A DNA stretch of 64,000 nt from Rhodoferax sp. BAB1 (GCF_013334205.1 NZ_CP054424.1:2934001-2998000); one strand, 5' to 3'; positions 1 through 8,772 are shown, numbered from the stretch's first letter. Notes: a model not told the origin generated them from the sequence alone. Numbers and translations: made by a program.

Positions 1-855
1 CTTGAGCAGCTTGCGCTCGCGGTCGCGCGTGCGCAGTTCCAGCGCGTGCTCTTCCTCGATGGTGGCGCGGTCGGCCGGGTCCGGCACGATGACGGTGTCC
101 TCGCGCAGGTGCTCGGTGGTCTCGCCGGCGTTGTTCAGGATGTCCTGCTTGAGACGCTGCAGGCGCACGCGGAAGGCGGCCAGCTGCTTGTCGTTCATGT
201 ACTCGCTGTCCGGCATGGCCACGAGTTCGTCGTCGCTCAGGGTTTCGCCCGGCTTGGTCTTCCAGTTGTTGACGAGCTTGGGGTCTTTTTTGACGGAGGA
301 AGGCAGGGGGGGAGCAATCAGGGTCTGGGACATGGTCGGGGTGTAACTGGCCTTGACAGCGGTGGATGCCACCGACTGGGCCATGGAGGGAACGGTCAGC
401 TGTGCCAGACGGGCCGAGGCCTTGGCCGTGCGCGCGGGCGAATCCGGCATGGCCGGCGTCGCCTTCACCGGCAGGGGCGCAGGCGCCTTGACCGGCAACT
501 TGGCCACCACCGCCTTGACCGGGGTCTTGGCAGGCGCCTTGACCGGTGCTTTGGCGCTGGTTTTGCCGGCTTTGGCCGCCGGTTTGGCAACAGCTTTCTT
601 GGGGGCGGCCGCCTTGACAGCAACCTTCTTGGCCGCCGGTTTGGCAGCCGTTTTCTTGGGGGCCGGTTTGGCCGCCGCCTTCTTGGCAGGCGGCTTGCTC
701 ACAGCCTTCTTGGCCGCCACAGGTTTGGCAGTCTTCACGGCCGGTTTGGCCTTGGTCGCCGGCTTGGCAGCAGCTTTCTTGGGGGCCGGTTTGACCTTGC
801 CCACTGCAGATTTGGCTTTGGAAGACACGGACACCTTTCCTGGTTTGGCTTTCAC
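1..855 (-). CDS. dksA: RNA polymerase-binding transcription factor DksA with long Ala/Lys/Pro-rich N-terminal extension (3' end off the left edge)
   Basis: DksA inserts a coiled coil into the RNA polymerase secondary channel and, with ppGpp, resets rRNA and amino-acid promoters. The visible 285 codons start at GTG 855, preceded by an AGGAG Shine-Dalgarno at 5 nt. Residues 1-174 form a low-complexity tract built on [14 protein letters not shown] units, similar in composition to histone H1-like tails. DksA homology starts after MSQTL (codon at 333) and includes SEYMND, the acidic tip VPDPADRA with both aspartates, and [14 protein letters not shown]. The C-terminal zinc finger lies beyond base 1. 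The internal ATG at 333 could alternatively start a normal-size DksA, but the reading frame is continuous and the SD is at the GTG. A COG0523 metallochaperone lies just upstream on the same strand. Confidence 0.9.
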   Translation of the reverse strand, partial: MKAKPGKVSVSSKAKSAVGKVKPAPKKAAAKPATKAKPAVKTAKPVAAKKAVSKPPAKKAAAKPAPKKTAAKPAAKKVAVKAAAPKKAVAKPAAKAGKTSAKAPVKAPAKTPVKAVVAKLPVKAPAPLPVKATPAMPDSPARTAKASARLAQLTVPSMAQSVASTAVKASYTPTMSQTLIAPPLPSSVKKDPKLVNNWKTKPGETLSDDELVAMPDSEYMNDKQLAAFRVRLQRLKQDILNNAGETTEHLREDTVIVPDPADRATIEEEHALELRTRDRERKLLK

Positions 856-899
856 TTCTTGTCTCCTGGCAAGCTGGGCCTGCGCTAGTTTCTTCTGGC

Positions 900-925
900 C
901 TGCTGTTATACCCGCATTGCAGGCC
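900..925 (-). promoter_or_regulatory. Possible -10 element of the dksA promoter
   Basis: On the minus strand the sequence TATAAC lies about 50 nt upstream of the dksA GTG start, in an otherwise GC-rich leader. The matching -35 is poor (GTGGCC at 16 nt). This is a weak single-box prediction. No other obvious core promoter was seen between the upstream repeat (1045-1117) and the gene. Confidence 0.25.
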
Positions 926-1044
926 CGGCCACGGGTTCCGGCCAAAATTTATGGCGCGCGAACGTACCGTCTTTCACAGGACTGACGCAGGGGTTGCGAA
1001 ATCGAGACACTACCCCTGAGCGCGCGGGCAAGGCGGGAGACTCC

Positions 1045-1117
1045 GAACCTGTGAAGAAATCGTAGCGAGCGGCCCGAGCGCAAGGCGGACGGAGCGCAGT
1101 AGATTTATCACAGGTTC
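1045..1117. repeat. Short copy of a dispersed inverted-repeat element (family A, copy 1)
   Basis: The element begins GAACCTGTGAAGAAATC (1045-1061) and ends GATTTATCACAGGTTC (1102-1117). The two ends are inverted repeats of each other (GAACCTGTGA paired with TCACAGGTTC). The interior is GC-rich, with the phrase CGAGCGCAAGGCGGACGGAG. The right end directly abuts the TGA stop of the COG0523 gene on the minus strand. A longer copy lies at 14341-14545 with the same edges and the same contact with a stop codon. It has no coding capacity. It could act as a non-autonomous mobile repeat or a processed 3' hairpin. Confidence 0.75.
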
Positions 1118-2182
1118 TCAGACCAGGCTCTGCTCCAGGCCCTGCAGCAGGATGTCCTTGGGCAGGTCGATGCCGATGAAGACCATCTTGCTCAGGCGCT
1201 GCTCGCCCTCGGCCCAGGCGGGCCCCAGGTCACTGCCCATGAGCTGGTGCACGCCCTGGAAAATCACCTTGCGGTCCGTGCCCTTCATGTGCAGCACGCC
1301 CTTGTAGCGCAGCATGCGCGGGCCGTAGATGTTGATGATGGCGCCCAGAAAGTCCTCCAGCTTGGCTGGATCGAAGGCGCGCTCGGAGCGGAAGACGAAG
1401 CTTTTCACATCATCGTCATGGTGATGGTGGTGACCATGGCCGTGCTGGTGCGAGGGATGGTTGCAGTGCTCGCCATGTTCGTGGTCATGGTCGTGGTGCT
1501 CATGCCCGTGCGCATGGTCGTGCTCGTCCTTGAGGAAATCCGGATCGATCTCCAGCTTGGCATTCAGGTTGAAGCCGCGCAGGTCGAACACCTCGCTGAT
1601 GGCCACCTCGCCGAAATGCACCGCCTTCTGCGGCGCCCGCGGGTTCATGTGCTTGAGACGGTGCTGCAGCGCCGCCACGTCATCGGCCGAGACCAGATCG
1701 GTCTTGCTGATGAAAACCTGGTCGGCAAAACCCACCTGGCGGCGCGCCTCCTGCCGGTCATTGAGCTGCTGGGCGGCGTGTTTGGCATCCACCAGGGTGA
1801 TGACGGAGTCCAGCAGGAAGCTCTCGGCAATCTCGTCGTCCATGAAGAAGGTCTGGGTCACCGGGCCGGGATCGGCGAGGCCCGTGGTCTCGATCACCAC
1901 GCGCTCGAAATCCAGTTCGCCCTTGCGTTTGCGGGCCGCCAGGTCCTGCAGGGTGGTGCGCAGGTCTTCCCGGATGGTGCAGCAGATGCAGCCGTTGCTC
2001 ATCTGGATGATCTGCTCCGTGGTGTCGGCGACCAGGATGTCGGTGTCGATGTTCTCCTCGCCGAACTCGTTCTCGATCACGGCGATCTTCTGGCCGTGCG
2101 CTTCCTGCAGCACGCGCTTGAGCAGGGTGGTCTTGCCGGAGCCTAGGAAGCCGGTGAGGATGGTGGCGGGGATCAGGGCCAT
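1118..2182 (-). CDS. COG0523/CobW-family zinc-type GTPase metallochaperone
   Basis: A 354-residue G3E-family GTPase, predicted to deliver or insert a transition metal, most likely zinc, using GTP hydrolysis in the cytoplasm. Visible motifs are Walker A GFLGSGKTT (11-19), the metal-binding GCICC (C65, C67, C68), ETTGLADP (99-105) and SKTD (159-162). A His/Asp/Glu-rich metal-binding linker spans about 221-258. A CobW C-terminal domain follows and contains FVFRSERAFDP. It sits upstream of dksA on the same strand, and DksA normally carries a structural zinc finger, so DksA may be a client or may share its control. That link is inference. Vitamin B12 (CobW) function is less likely because no cobalamin genes are nearby. 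Confidence 0.9.
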   Translation of the reverse strand: MALIPATILTGFLGSGKTTLLKRVLQEAHGQKIAVIENEFGEENIDTDILVADTTEQIIQMSNGCICCTIREDLRTTLQDLAARKRKGELDFERVVIETTGLADPGPVTQTFFMDDEIAESFLLDSVITLVDAKHAAQQLNDRQEARRQVGFADQVFISKTDLVSADDVAALQHRLKHMNPRAPQKAVHFGEVAISEVFDLRGFNLNAKLEIDPDFLKDEHDHAHGHEHHDHDHEHGEHCNHPSHQHGHGHHHHHDDDVKSFVFRSERAFDPAKLEDFLGAIINIYGPRMLRYKGVLHMKGTDRKVIFQGVHQLMGSDLGPAWAEGEQRLSKMVFIGIDLPKDILLQGLEQSLV

Positions 2183-2213
2183 GGATGTGCTCTCAGAAAG
2201 GAATGTCCGCCAA

Positions 2214-2230
2214 CTTGCGCAGCGCGCAAG
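2214..2230. promoter_or_regulatory. Perfect inverted repeat upstream of the COG0523 gene, possible operator
   Basis: CTTGCGC-agc-GCGCAAG is a perfect 7-bp inverted repeat with a 3-nt spacer, 32 nt upstream of the COG0523 ATG. It does not resemble the AT-rich Zur box expected for zinc-responsive COG0523 genes. It could be a regulator site or chance symmetry in GC-rich DNA. Confidence 0.25.
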
Positions 2231-2312
2231 CGGTGGGGTGACGAAGACGGGGGATAGATGGGGAGTTTAGCGAGATCGTCAAGAGCAGGCCGGGGCAGGG
2301 TCTCGCCCCGCC

Positions 2313-3497
2313 TCAGGCCTTGCGCATGACCACCAGGCCCTTGAGGTACTCGCCTTCCGGGAAATTGATGGTCATGGGGTGGTCCGGTGCGCCGCCCATG
2401 CGCTCGTGGATGTAGCCGTCCACACCGGCATCGGTGCCGGCCGAGGCGACGATCTTGTGGAACAGGTCGGCAGAGATGCCGCCCGAACACGAGTAGGTAA
2501 AGAGCACACCACCGGGCTCCAGGATCTTGAGAGCCAGGCGGTTGATGTCCTTGTAGGCACGCGCCGCGCGCTCGGCATGCGCCACGGTGGGCGCAAACTT
2601 CGGCGGGTCCAGCACGATGGCGTCGAAGCTGCGGCCTTCCTGCGCGAAACGCCGCAGGCTGGCATTGACGTCGGCGTCCAGAAACTCGGTGCGGGCCAGG
2701 TCGAAACCGTTGAGCGCCACATTGGCGCGCGCCTGCTCGATGGCCGGCCCGGAAGAGTCGATCGAGGTCACGTGCGCCGCCCCACCCGCCAGTGCCGCCA
2801 CGCTGAAACCCCCGGTATAGCAGTAGCAGTTGAGCACGCGCTGGAACTTGAGCCGGGCCGCGTAGTCGGCAAAACGCTTGCGGCTGTCGCGCTGGTCCAG
2901 GTAAAAGCCGGTCTTGTGGCCCTGGGCGATGTCCAGGCCCAGGCACCAGTCATGCTCGCGCAGCACCAGCCCGGTGGGGCCCTCGCCGCGCAGCCAGCCG
3001 CTCAGCTCCGGCAGGCCTTCGAGCCCGCGCGCGCTGGCATCGGACCGCTCGTAGAGCCGGCCCAGGCCGGTTTCGGCCAGCAGCGCATCGGCCAGCGCCT
3101 CCTTCCAGCGCTCGGTGCCGGCACTCAGAAACTGGGCGACCAGGGTGTCCCCATAACGGTCCACGATCAGGCCGGGCAGGCCGTCGGCCTCGCCATGGAT
3201 AAGGCGCAGACCGTCACTCCGGATGTCGAAACGTGTGCGGGCACGGATGGCAGCGGCCACCCGGCTGGCGAGAAAAGCGGCATCGATGCGCTGTTTTTCG
3301 TCAAAACTCCAGACCCGCGCGCGGATCTTGGAGGACGGGCTGAAGGCCGCCCAGGCCAGAAACTCCCCTTGCACGGACTCCACGCGCACGGTTTCGCCGG
3401 CGTCCCCGCCGCCCTTGGCCAGGGCCGACTCGAAGAGCCAGGGGTGGCGACGCAAGAGCGAGCGTTCCTTGCCTTCCTTGATGCGTATCACTTTCAT
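2313..3497 (-). CDS. rlmI: Class I SAM-dependent rRNA methyltransferase, RlmI family (23S rRNA m5C1962)
   Basis: 394 residues. An N-terminal PUA-type RNA-binding domain (about 1-75, including RRHPWLFESA) is followed by a Rossmann methyltransferase domain with VLNCYCYTGGFSVAAL (221-236), acidic IDSSGPAIEQA, the DPPK motif (297-300) and the catalytic-Cys motif YSCSGG (335-340). RlmI methylates C1962 of 23S rRNA, and length and motifs match that family. The start is placed at ATG 3497 (MKVIRIKEGKERSLLRRHPW) because the family begins there; the reading frame continues upstream into the adjacent repeat. A structured repeat element separates it from the divergent chemoreceptor gene. Confidence 0.9.
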   Translation of the reverse strand: MKVIRIKEGKERSLLRRHPWLFESALAKGGGDAGETVRVESVQGEFLAWAAFSPSSKIRARVWSFDEKQRIDAAFLASRVAAAIRARTRFDIRSDGLRLIHGEADGLPGLIVDRYGDTLVAQFLSAGTERWKEALADALLAETGLGRLYERSDASARGLEGLPELSGWLRGEGPTGLVLREHDWCLGLDIAQGHKTGFYLDQRDSRKRFADYAARLKFQRVLNCYCYTGGFSVAALAGGAAHVTSIDSSGPAIEQARANVALNGFDLARTEFLDADVNASLRRFAQEGRSFDAIVLDPPKFAPTVAHAERAARAYKDINRLALKILEPGGVLFTYSCSGGISADLFHKIVASAGTDAGVDGYIHERMGGAPDHPMTINFPEGEYLKGLVVMRKA

Positions 3498-3555
3498 GCC
3501 TGAATTGTCGGGCTTTTCCGGGGTTCCCTTCCGCGCCAATGGGGTTAGAGTGGTC

Positions 3556-3829
3556 AAGGATGGTGTTCAGAATTCCCACCATGCGCGTTCGAGTCCAAAA
3601 CGGGATGATTTGACCGCCAACACCACGCAGCGTGTGCCGACAGCACACGCAAGGGGTTTGGTGGGCAAAGGGCCCGTTTTGGTTCGAACCCGAAGGGGCG
3701 TGGTTTTGCGGGCGATCCACTTCGTTGCAAAACCAGGCAAGCCGTCCAGGCTTGCCTTGGGTTTTGCGCCTTGCGGCTCATCCCGCAAAAACCACGCCGC
3801 GCACGGTGGGAATTCTGAATACCATCCTT
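3556..3829. repeat. Highly structured cloverleaf-like palindromic element (MITE-like), 274 bp
   Basis: This fills most of the 359-bp gap between rlmI and the divergent chemoreceptor. The outer arms at 3556-3587 and 3798-3829 are inverted repeats matching at 30 of 32 positions (AAGGATGGT...TTCAGAATTCCCACC). Inside are two further nested palindromes. Arm B is 3587-3604 with 3673-3689, enclosing a perfect hairpin 3630-3637/3643-3650 (GCGTGTGC). Arm C is 3697-3712 with 3782-3798, enclosing a long hairpin 3727-3743/3749-3767. Folded as a single strand this gives a closing stem and two branched arms. There is no credible ORF and no clear target-site duplication. It may carry promoter or terminator activity for the flanking genes. 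Confidence 0.85.
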
Positions 3830-3856
3830 ACAGGGCCATAGCCCGAGGAGATAAGC

Positions 3857-5593
3857 ATGCGATTGAAGGACGTCAAGCTGGGAACCAAGCTCATGGGGGG
3901 CTTCATCCTGGTCCTGTTTCTGGCCGCCATCCAGTCCGTATTGGCCGTCTTCGGCACGAACGCGCTGAACGCCAACTCCCAGCAGGTCTCGGACCACCTC
4001 CTGCCCAGCGCCCTGCACACGGGTTTCCTCGGCACCCAGGCCAGCCGCCTGCGCGCGGCGCAGTTCCAGCACCTGCTGATTTTTGGCGAGGACGAGCGCC
4101 GGGCTATCGAAAAGCAGATCGAGGGCCTGCGGGAGGCCGTCAACACCGAGTCGCAGGCCTACGCCCGCATCATCAAGGCCGGTGAAGAGACCTCCCATTT
4201 CGACAAGTTCCAGGGCGAATGGAAGAAGTACCAGGCGCAGCAGGCCGAGATCGTGGGGCTGGCACGCCAGCGCCGTGACGAGGAAGCCATGGACATCCTC
4301 AAGGGTCCGGGGCTGCAGACCTTCGACGCCATGCTGGCCGAGTTGCGCGCGCTGTCCGAGTTGTCGCAGGACGGCTCCATCCTGGCGCGTGACACGAATG
4401 CCAGCCTGCAGCGCAATGTGATGATCGGCAATCTGGGCGCCCTGCTCGTGACCATCGTGCTGGGCCTGCTGATCGCCCGCACCCTGAGCCGCGCCATCTC
4501 GGGCGGCGTGGGATACGCCGCCAGCCTGGCCAGCAAGGTGGCCCAGGGCGACCTGAGTTCCCCCATCAACCCCAACACCCACGACGAGATCGGCACCCTG
4601 CTGCATTCCCTGCGCGACATGCAGTCCTCACTGGCCCAGGTGGTCTCGCGTGTGCGCCAGGGCAGTGAAAGTGTCTCCACCGCCAGCTCCGAGATCGCCC
4701 AAGGCAACCACGACCTGAGCGCGCGCACCGAGTCCCAGGCCAGCGCCCTCGAAGAAACCGCGGCCAGCATGGAAGAGCTCTCCTCCACCGTGAAGCAGAA
4801 CGCCGACAACGCCCGGCAGGCCAACCAGCTGGCCCAGAGCGCCAGCACGGTGGCCGTCAAGGGCGGCGAGGTGGTGGCCCAGGTGGTCGACACCATGAAG
4901 GGCATCAACGACAGCGCGCGCAAGATCCACGACATCATCAGCGTGATTGACGGCATTGCCTTTCAGACCAACATCCTGGCTTTGAACGCCGCGGTGGAAG
5001 CCGCGCGCGCCGGCGAGCAGGGCCGGGGCTTTGCCGTGGTGGCCAGCGAGGTGCGCAGCCTGGCCGGGCGCAGCGCCGAGGCCGCCAAGGAGATCAAGAA
5101 CCTGATCACCGACAGCGTGCAACGGGTCGAGCAGGGCAGCGCCCAGGTCGACCAGGCCGGCGCCACCATGAACGAGGTGGTGGCCGCCATCCGGCGTGTG
5201 ACCGACATCATGGGAGAGATCAGCTCGGCCAGCACCGAGCAGAGCCAGGGCGTCAGCCAGATCGGCGAGGCCATCACGAGCATGGACCAGACCACGCAGC
5301 AGAATGCGGCGCTGGTGGAGCAGATGGCCGCCGCCGCCAGCAGCCTCAAGAGCCAGGCGCAGGACCTGGTGCAATCGGTGGCGGTGTTCAAGCTGGCCGC
5401 CGGAGCCAGCACCCCGCCCCCCGTAGCGGCCGCGCGGCCGGCTGCGGCGATACGCGCCCCCGCGCCCCGACAGCCCCCGGGGCAGGCACGCCGCCTGGGC
5501 GCGCCTGCCGCCCCCAAGGCGGCAGCGCCGGCCCTGGCCACGGCGCCAGCCAGATCGTCCGCTGGCGCCGACAGCGACTGGGAAACTTTCTAG
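3857..5593 (+). CDS. Methyl-accepting chemotaxis protein
   Basis: A 578-residue inner-membrane chemoreceptor. TM1 is about 12-32 and TM2 about 189-209, flanking a periplasmic four-helix-bundle sensor domain (about 33-188). A HAMP domain (about 210-265) and the cytoplasmic signalling hairpin follow, with the invariant tip region [20 protein letters not shown] (about 373-392) and [21 protein letters not shown] Pro/Ala-rich flexible linker ends in the pentapeptide DWETF at the C-terminus. This matches the NWETF-type CheR/CheB tether of Tar/Tsr, so the receptor is probably itself methylated with high efficiency. The ligand cannot be deduced. The start has the SD GAGGAGA at suitable spacing. It converges on xerC, with only 7 bp between stop codons. 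Confidence 0.93.
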   Translation: MRLKDVKLGTKLMGGFILVLFLAAIQSVLAVFGTNALNANSQQVSDHLLPSALHTGFLGTQASRLRAAQFQHLLIFGEDERRAIEKQIEGLREAVNTESQAYARIIKAGEETSHFDKFQGEWKKYQAQQAEIVGLARQRRDEEAMDILKGPGLQTFDAMLAELRALSELSQDGSILARDTNASLQRNVMIGNLGALLVTIVLGLLIARTLSRAISGGVGYAASLASKVAQGDLSSPINPNTHDEIGTLLHSLRDMQSSLAQVVSRVRQGSESVSTASSEIAQGNHDLSARTESQASALEETAASMEELSSTVKQNADNARQANQLAQSASTVAVKGGEVVAQVVDTMKGINDSARKIHDIISVIDGIAFQTNILALNAAVEAARAGEQGRGFAVVASEVRSLAGRSAEAAKEIKNLITDSVQRVEQGSAQVDQAGATMNEVVAAIRRVTDIMGEISSASTEQSQGVSQIGEAITSMDQTTQQNAALVEQMAAAASSLKSQAQDLVQSVAVFKLAAGASTPPPVAAARPAAAIRAPAPRQPPGQARRLGAPAAPKAAAPALATAPARSSAGADSDWETF

Positions 5594-5600
5594 GAAATCT

Positions 5601-6563
5601 TCAGCCCTTGCCGGGTATCTTGCTGCGCGCGCGCGGATGCGCCGCGTCATAGGCGCGTGCCAGGTGCTGGAAATCGAGCCGGGTGTAGACCTGCGTCGTG
5701 CTGATATTGGCATGGCCCAGCAGTTCCTGCACCGCGCGCAGATCGCTGCTGGACTGCAACACATGGCTGGCGAAGGAGTGGCGCAGCATGTGCGGATGCA
5801 CGGGCGTGGCCAGCCCGGACTGCAGGCTACGGCGTTTGAGGCGTAACCAGATGGATTGCGGCGTCAGGCGCGTGCCGTTGCGGCCGATGAAGAGCGCCAC
5901 CTGCTCGGCCGGCACACCGGCTTGGGCGCGCAAGCCCAGCCAGCGCTTGAGGGCTGACATCGCGGCCGAGCCCACCGGCACGCTGCGCCGCTTGCTGCCC
6001 TTGCCCAGCACGTGCGCCTCACCGGCCTGCAGGTCAACCCAGCCGCGCGCTGCGGCACTGGCCGCCACGTCCAGACCGGTCAACTCGCTCACGCGCAGGC
6101 CGCTGCTGTAGAGCAACTCCACCATGGCAGCATCGCGCGCCTCCAGCCAGGGATCGTTGTCTTCCGCATGGAAACCGGCCAATTGCACGGCATCGTCGAC
6201 GCTCAGGGCCTTGGGCAGGGGCTTGGCCGCCTTGGGGGCGCGCACATCCTGCACCGGGTTGCTGGCCACCAGCCCTTCGCGCCCGAGCCAGGCATAAAAA
6301 CCCCGCCAGCCGGAAAGAATGAGCGCGATGCCGCGCCCGCTGCGCCCACCGCCGTGCATCTGCGCGATCCAGCGGCGCACGTGGGCGCTGTGCACCTGCA
6401 GCAGGGGCACCTGGGCCAGGGTCGAGAATTCGGCCAGTTTTTGCAGGTCCAGCGCGTACAGCTCGACGGTGCGCTGCGCCAGGCGTTTTTCGACCCGTAC
6501 GTGCTCAAGATAGCGCTCGATCAGTATTTGATCCGCGTCATCCGGCACAGCGGGGCTCGTCAT
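5601..6563 (-). CDS. xerC: Tyrosine recombinase XerC
   Basis: 320 residues. XerC works with XerD at the dif site to resolve chromosome dimers at the septum. The N-terminal core-binding SAM-like domain is about 8-105. The catalytic domain shows all tyrosine-recombinase residues: R157 (SSGLRVSELTG), K188 (GKGSKRR), H258 and R261 (HPHMLRHSFASH), H284 (LLGHANISTTQ) and Y293. The dapF-DUF484-xerC order is the conserved proteobacterial arrangement. Three bases separate its ATG from the DUF484 stop, so the genes are probably co-transcribed. No integrase-type context such as an att site or tRNA is present, so a mobile-element integrase is unlikely. Confidence 0.95.
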   Translation of the reverse strand: MTSPAVPDDADQILIERYLEHVRVEKRLAQRTVELYALDLQKLAEFSTLAQVPLLQVHSAHVRRWIAQMHGGGRSGRGIALILSGWRGFYAWLGREGLVASNPVQDVRAPKAAKPLPKALSVDDAVQLAGFHAEDNDPWLEARDAAMVELLYSSGLRVSELTGLDVAASAAARGWVDLQAGEAHVLGKGSKRRSVPVGSAAMSALKRWLGLRAQAGVPAEQVALFIGRNGTRLTPQSIWLRLKRRSLQSGLATPVHPHMLRHSFASHVLQSSSDLRAVQELLGHANISTTQVYTRLDFQHLARAYDAAHPRARSKIPGKG

Positions 6564-6566
6564 GCC

Positions 6567-7229
6567 TTACCTCAAGGGTGTCAGCGCCGCACTTGCCACC
6601 TCGGCGATGCGCGACAGGAAGTCCGTGCCCATGGTGCTGGTGTAGCGCTGGGCGTCGGGCGAGGCCAGCACCAGCATGCCGAAGGCCGGGCCGTTGCTGC
6701 CGGCTTCCAGGGACCGCAGCGGCAGCAGGGCCAATGAGATGGCCTGCGATGGATGGGCCAGCCAGCCGGTGGCTTCGAAACCGGAATTGACACCGCAGAA
6801 GGGCTCGCGCAGGGAGTTGGCCAGCAGGCGCGCATCCTCGCTCACGCCTTGCGCAAAAGATGCACCGGCGAAATCCGGATTCACGTCCCAGACCCGGATG
6901 GCGACCTGCGGCACGGCAAACTGCAGCTGGATCGACTCGGCGATCGCCTCGGGCAGGGCGTCCGCATCCTGCGTGAGAAACAGGTCGCGCGCCCAGCACA
7001 ACATGCGGTCGGACAGCGCCAGGTTATCGCTGCCGTGGCGGATCATCTCGATCAGCCGGCCTTCGAGCATGCGGATCTTCTCGCGCAGCATCTCGGCCTG
7101 GCGTTCCTGCAGGCTGACCGTGCGCCGGCTGTGCGGACTGATCAGGCGCACGGCGGCCAGCAGGTCGGCCTGGCGCTCGAAGAACTCGGGGTTGGTCTGC
7201 AGGTAGTTGGCGATGTCTTGTTCGGTCAT
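6567..7229 (-). CDS. DUF484 family protein (GAF-like), xerC-linked
   Basis: About 220 residues. It starts MTEQDIANYLQTNPEFFERQ, the signature opening of DUF484 proteins. A short coiled-coil region (ERQAEMLREKIRMLEGRL) leads into a GAF-like domain running to the C-terminus (SRIAEVASAALTPLR). The exact function is unknown; the family is almost always found between dapF and xerC and has been thought to have a ligand-sensing role. The start at 7229 was chosen by homology, because the frame extends further upstream without resembling protein. It forms a tight unit with xerC downstream, and dapF is 38 bp upstream. Confidence 0.9.
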   Translation of the reverse strand: MTEQDIANYLQTNPEFFERQADLLAAVRLISPHSRRTVSLQERQAEMLREKIRMLEGRLIEMIRHGSDNLALSDRMLCWARDLFLTQDADALPEAIAESIQLQFAVPQVAIRVWDVNPDFAGASFAQGVSEDARLLANSLREPFCGVNSGFEATGWLAHPSQAISLALLPLRSLEAGSNGPAFGMLVLASPDAQRYTSTMGTDFLSRIAEVASAALTPLR

Positions 7230-7267
7230 GGGGAGCTTGAGCGTTGAGCGTTCGGGGTTGAGCAGGA

Positions 7268-8128
7268 TCAGAGGGCGGGCACGTCGACTTCGCCCTGGAA
7301 CACGGTGGTCGCGGGCCCGGTCATGAACACAGGAGCCTCGTTGCCGGCCCATTCAATCGTGAGCATGCCACCACGCGTCTGCACGTCCACGCGCGCATCG
7401 AGCTGGCCCAGGCGGATGCCGGCCACCACGGCCGCGCAGGCCCCGGTGCCGCAGGCCAGGGTCTCGCCGGCACCGCGCTCCCACACGCGCAGCTTGACGT
7501 GCGTGCGGTCGACCACCTGCAGGAAACCGGCGTTGACGCGGCGCGGGAAGCGCTTATGGTTTTCGATCAAGGGCCCTTGCGCCTGCACGGGCGCCGTCTC
7601 CACATCGGCCACCAGCTGCACCGCATGCGGGTTGCCCATGGAGACCACGGCCACCGGCACGGTGACGCCATCGACTGGCAAGGGCCAGGTCACCCAGCCC
7701 CCATGGGTCAGGGGCGTGAGGCCAGCGCCATCGAAGGGGATGCGCGGCAGCTCGAAGATGGGGGCGCCCATGTCCACCGTGACACGGCCGTCGGGCGTGA
7801 GGCGCGGCTCGATCAGACCGCCCAGGGTCTGCACGCGGATCACATCCTTGGTCGTCAGCCCCTGCTCGCGCACGTAGCGCGCGAAGCAGCGCGCGCCGTT
7901 GCCGCACTGCTCGACCTCGGCGCCGTCGGCGTTGTGGATCACATACTCGAAATCGATGCCTGCAGCGGGCGCCGGGCGCACGGTCAGGATCTGGTCGGCG
8001 CCGACGCCGAAGTGGCGGTCGGACAGCCAGCGGTACTGGGCAGTGGACAGGCCGAGCCGCCCCCGGGTTTCGTCGAGCACGACGAAGTCATTGCCCGCAC
8101 CCTGCATCTTGGTAAAGCGGATACGCAT
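7268..8128 (-). CDS. dapF: Diaminopimelate epimerase
   Basis: 286 residues. It converts LL-diaminopimelate to meso-diaminopimelate, the precursor of lysine and peptidoglycan cross-links, in the cytoplasm. The two catalytic cysteines are both visible: C75 in EQCGNGARC and C226 in [11 protein letters not shown]. The N-terminal [14 protein letters not shown] motif is typical of the family. Length matches the family (about 275-290). It heads the dapF-DUF484-xerC group and is divergent from a CMD-family gene 70 bp away. Confidence 0.96.
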   Translation of the reverse strand: MRIRFTKMQGAGNDFVVLDETRGRLGLSTAQYRWLSDRHFGVGADQILTVRPAPAAGIDFEYVIHNADGAEVEQCGNGARCFARYVREQGLTTKDVIRVQTLGGLIEPRLTPDGRVTVDMGAPIFELPRIPFDGAGLTPLTHGGWVTWPLPVDGVTVPVAVVSMGNPHAVQLVADVETAPVQAQGPLIENHKRFPRRVNAGFLQVVDRTHVKLRVWERGAGETLACGTGACAAVVAGIRLGQLDARVDVQTRGGMLTIEWAGNEAPVFMTGPATTVFQGEVDVPAL

Positions 8129-8198
8129 GGCGACAAATTATCCGCCCATTCAAGGTTTATCCTTGAGGCCTCCCTCCGCCACCGACGAGAAAACAACG

Positions 8199-8744
8199 AT
8201 GCGACTGCCCGAATGGACCCCCGAGCGCAAGCCCCAACCGCAGGACCTGGTGGACGCCATCCTCGCGCGCCGCGGCGGCACCCTGATCAACCTGGACAAG
8301 GCCCTGCTGTGGAGCGAGCCCCTGGCACGTGGCTGGAACACCTACCTCAAGGCCGTCCGTAGCGAACTGCCCACCAGCCTCAAGCTGCGCGAACTCGGCA
8401 TCTGCACCGTGGCCCTGCTCACCGGCGCCAAATACGAGTATCACCACCACGCCCCGGATTTCCTGGGCGCCGGCGGCACGCAGGCGCAACTGGATGCGCT
8501 CAACGCTTTCGTCAAGACCGATCCGCGCGGCATCCCGCGCGATCCCTCCTTGAACGAGCTGGAAACGCTGGTGATCCGCTACGCCGCGCAGATGACGCTG
8601 GACGTGAAAGTGACCGATGAAGTCTTCGACGCCCTGCGCCAGCATTTCAACGAGACCCAGATCGTCGAGCTGACCAGCGCGATTGCGACCTACAACATGG
8701 TGGCGCGATTTCTGGTGGCCTTGCAGGTCACGCCGGAAAGCTGA
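8199..8744 (+). CDS. Carboxymuconolactone decarboxylase (CMD/AhpD-like) family protein
   Basis: 181 residues, all-alpha CMD fold. The core segment runs LRELGICTVALLTGAKYEYHHH (about 65-86), followed by an alpha-hairpin containing ELETLVIRYAAQMTLDVKVTD. The CxxC pair of AhpD alkyl-hydroperoxidase adaptors is missing, so a thiol peroxidase role is unlikely. Gamma-carboxymuconolactone decarboxylase proper is shorter. It resembles the CMD-like proteins often annotated only by domain. It stands alone between dapF and a repeat element, and no aromatic-degradation genes lie nearby. The substrate is unknown. Confidence 0.8.
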   Translation: MRLPEWTPERKPQPQDLVDAILARRGGTLINLDKALLWSEPLARGWNTYLKAVRSELPTSLKLRELGICTVALLTGAKYEYHHHAPDFLGAGGTQAQLDALNAFVKTDPRGIPRDPSLNELETLVIRYAAQMTLDVKVTDEVFDALRQHFNETQIVELTSAIATYNMVARFLVALQVTPES

Positions 8745-8772
8745 CTTCTTTTTGTTGGGCCTCTGTTCCACA

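Noticed and set aside
46..985. Plus-strand Gly/Arg/Leu-rich and Ala-rich frames over the dksA extension
   Set aside because: They are antisense to the KPAPKK repeats, which give low-complexity frames in every reading. The minus frame continues into genuine DksA.
2183..2312. A Zur box controlling the COG0523 gene
   Set aside because: The only strong palindrome is GC-rich and does not resemble known Zur sites.
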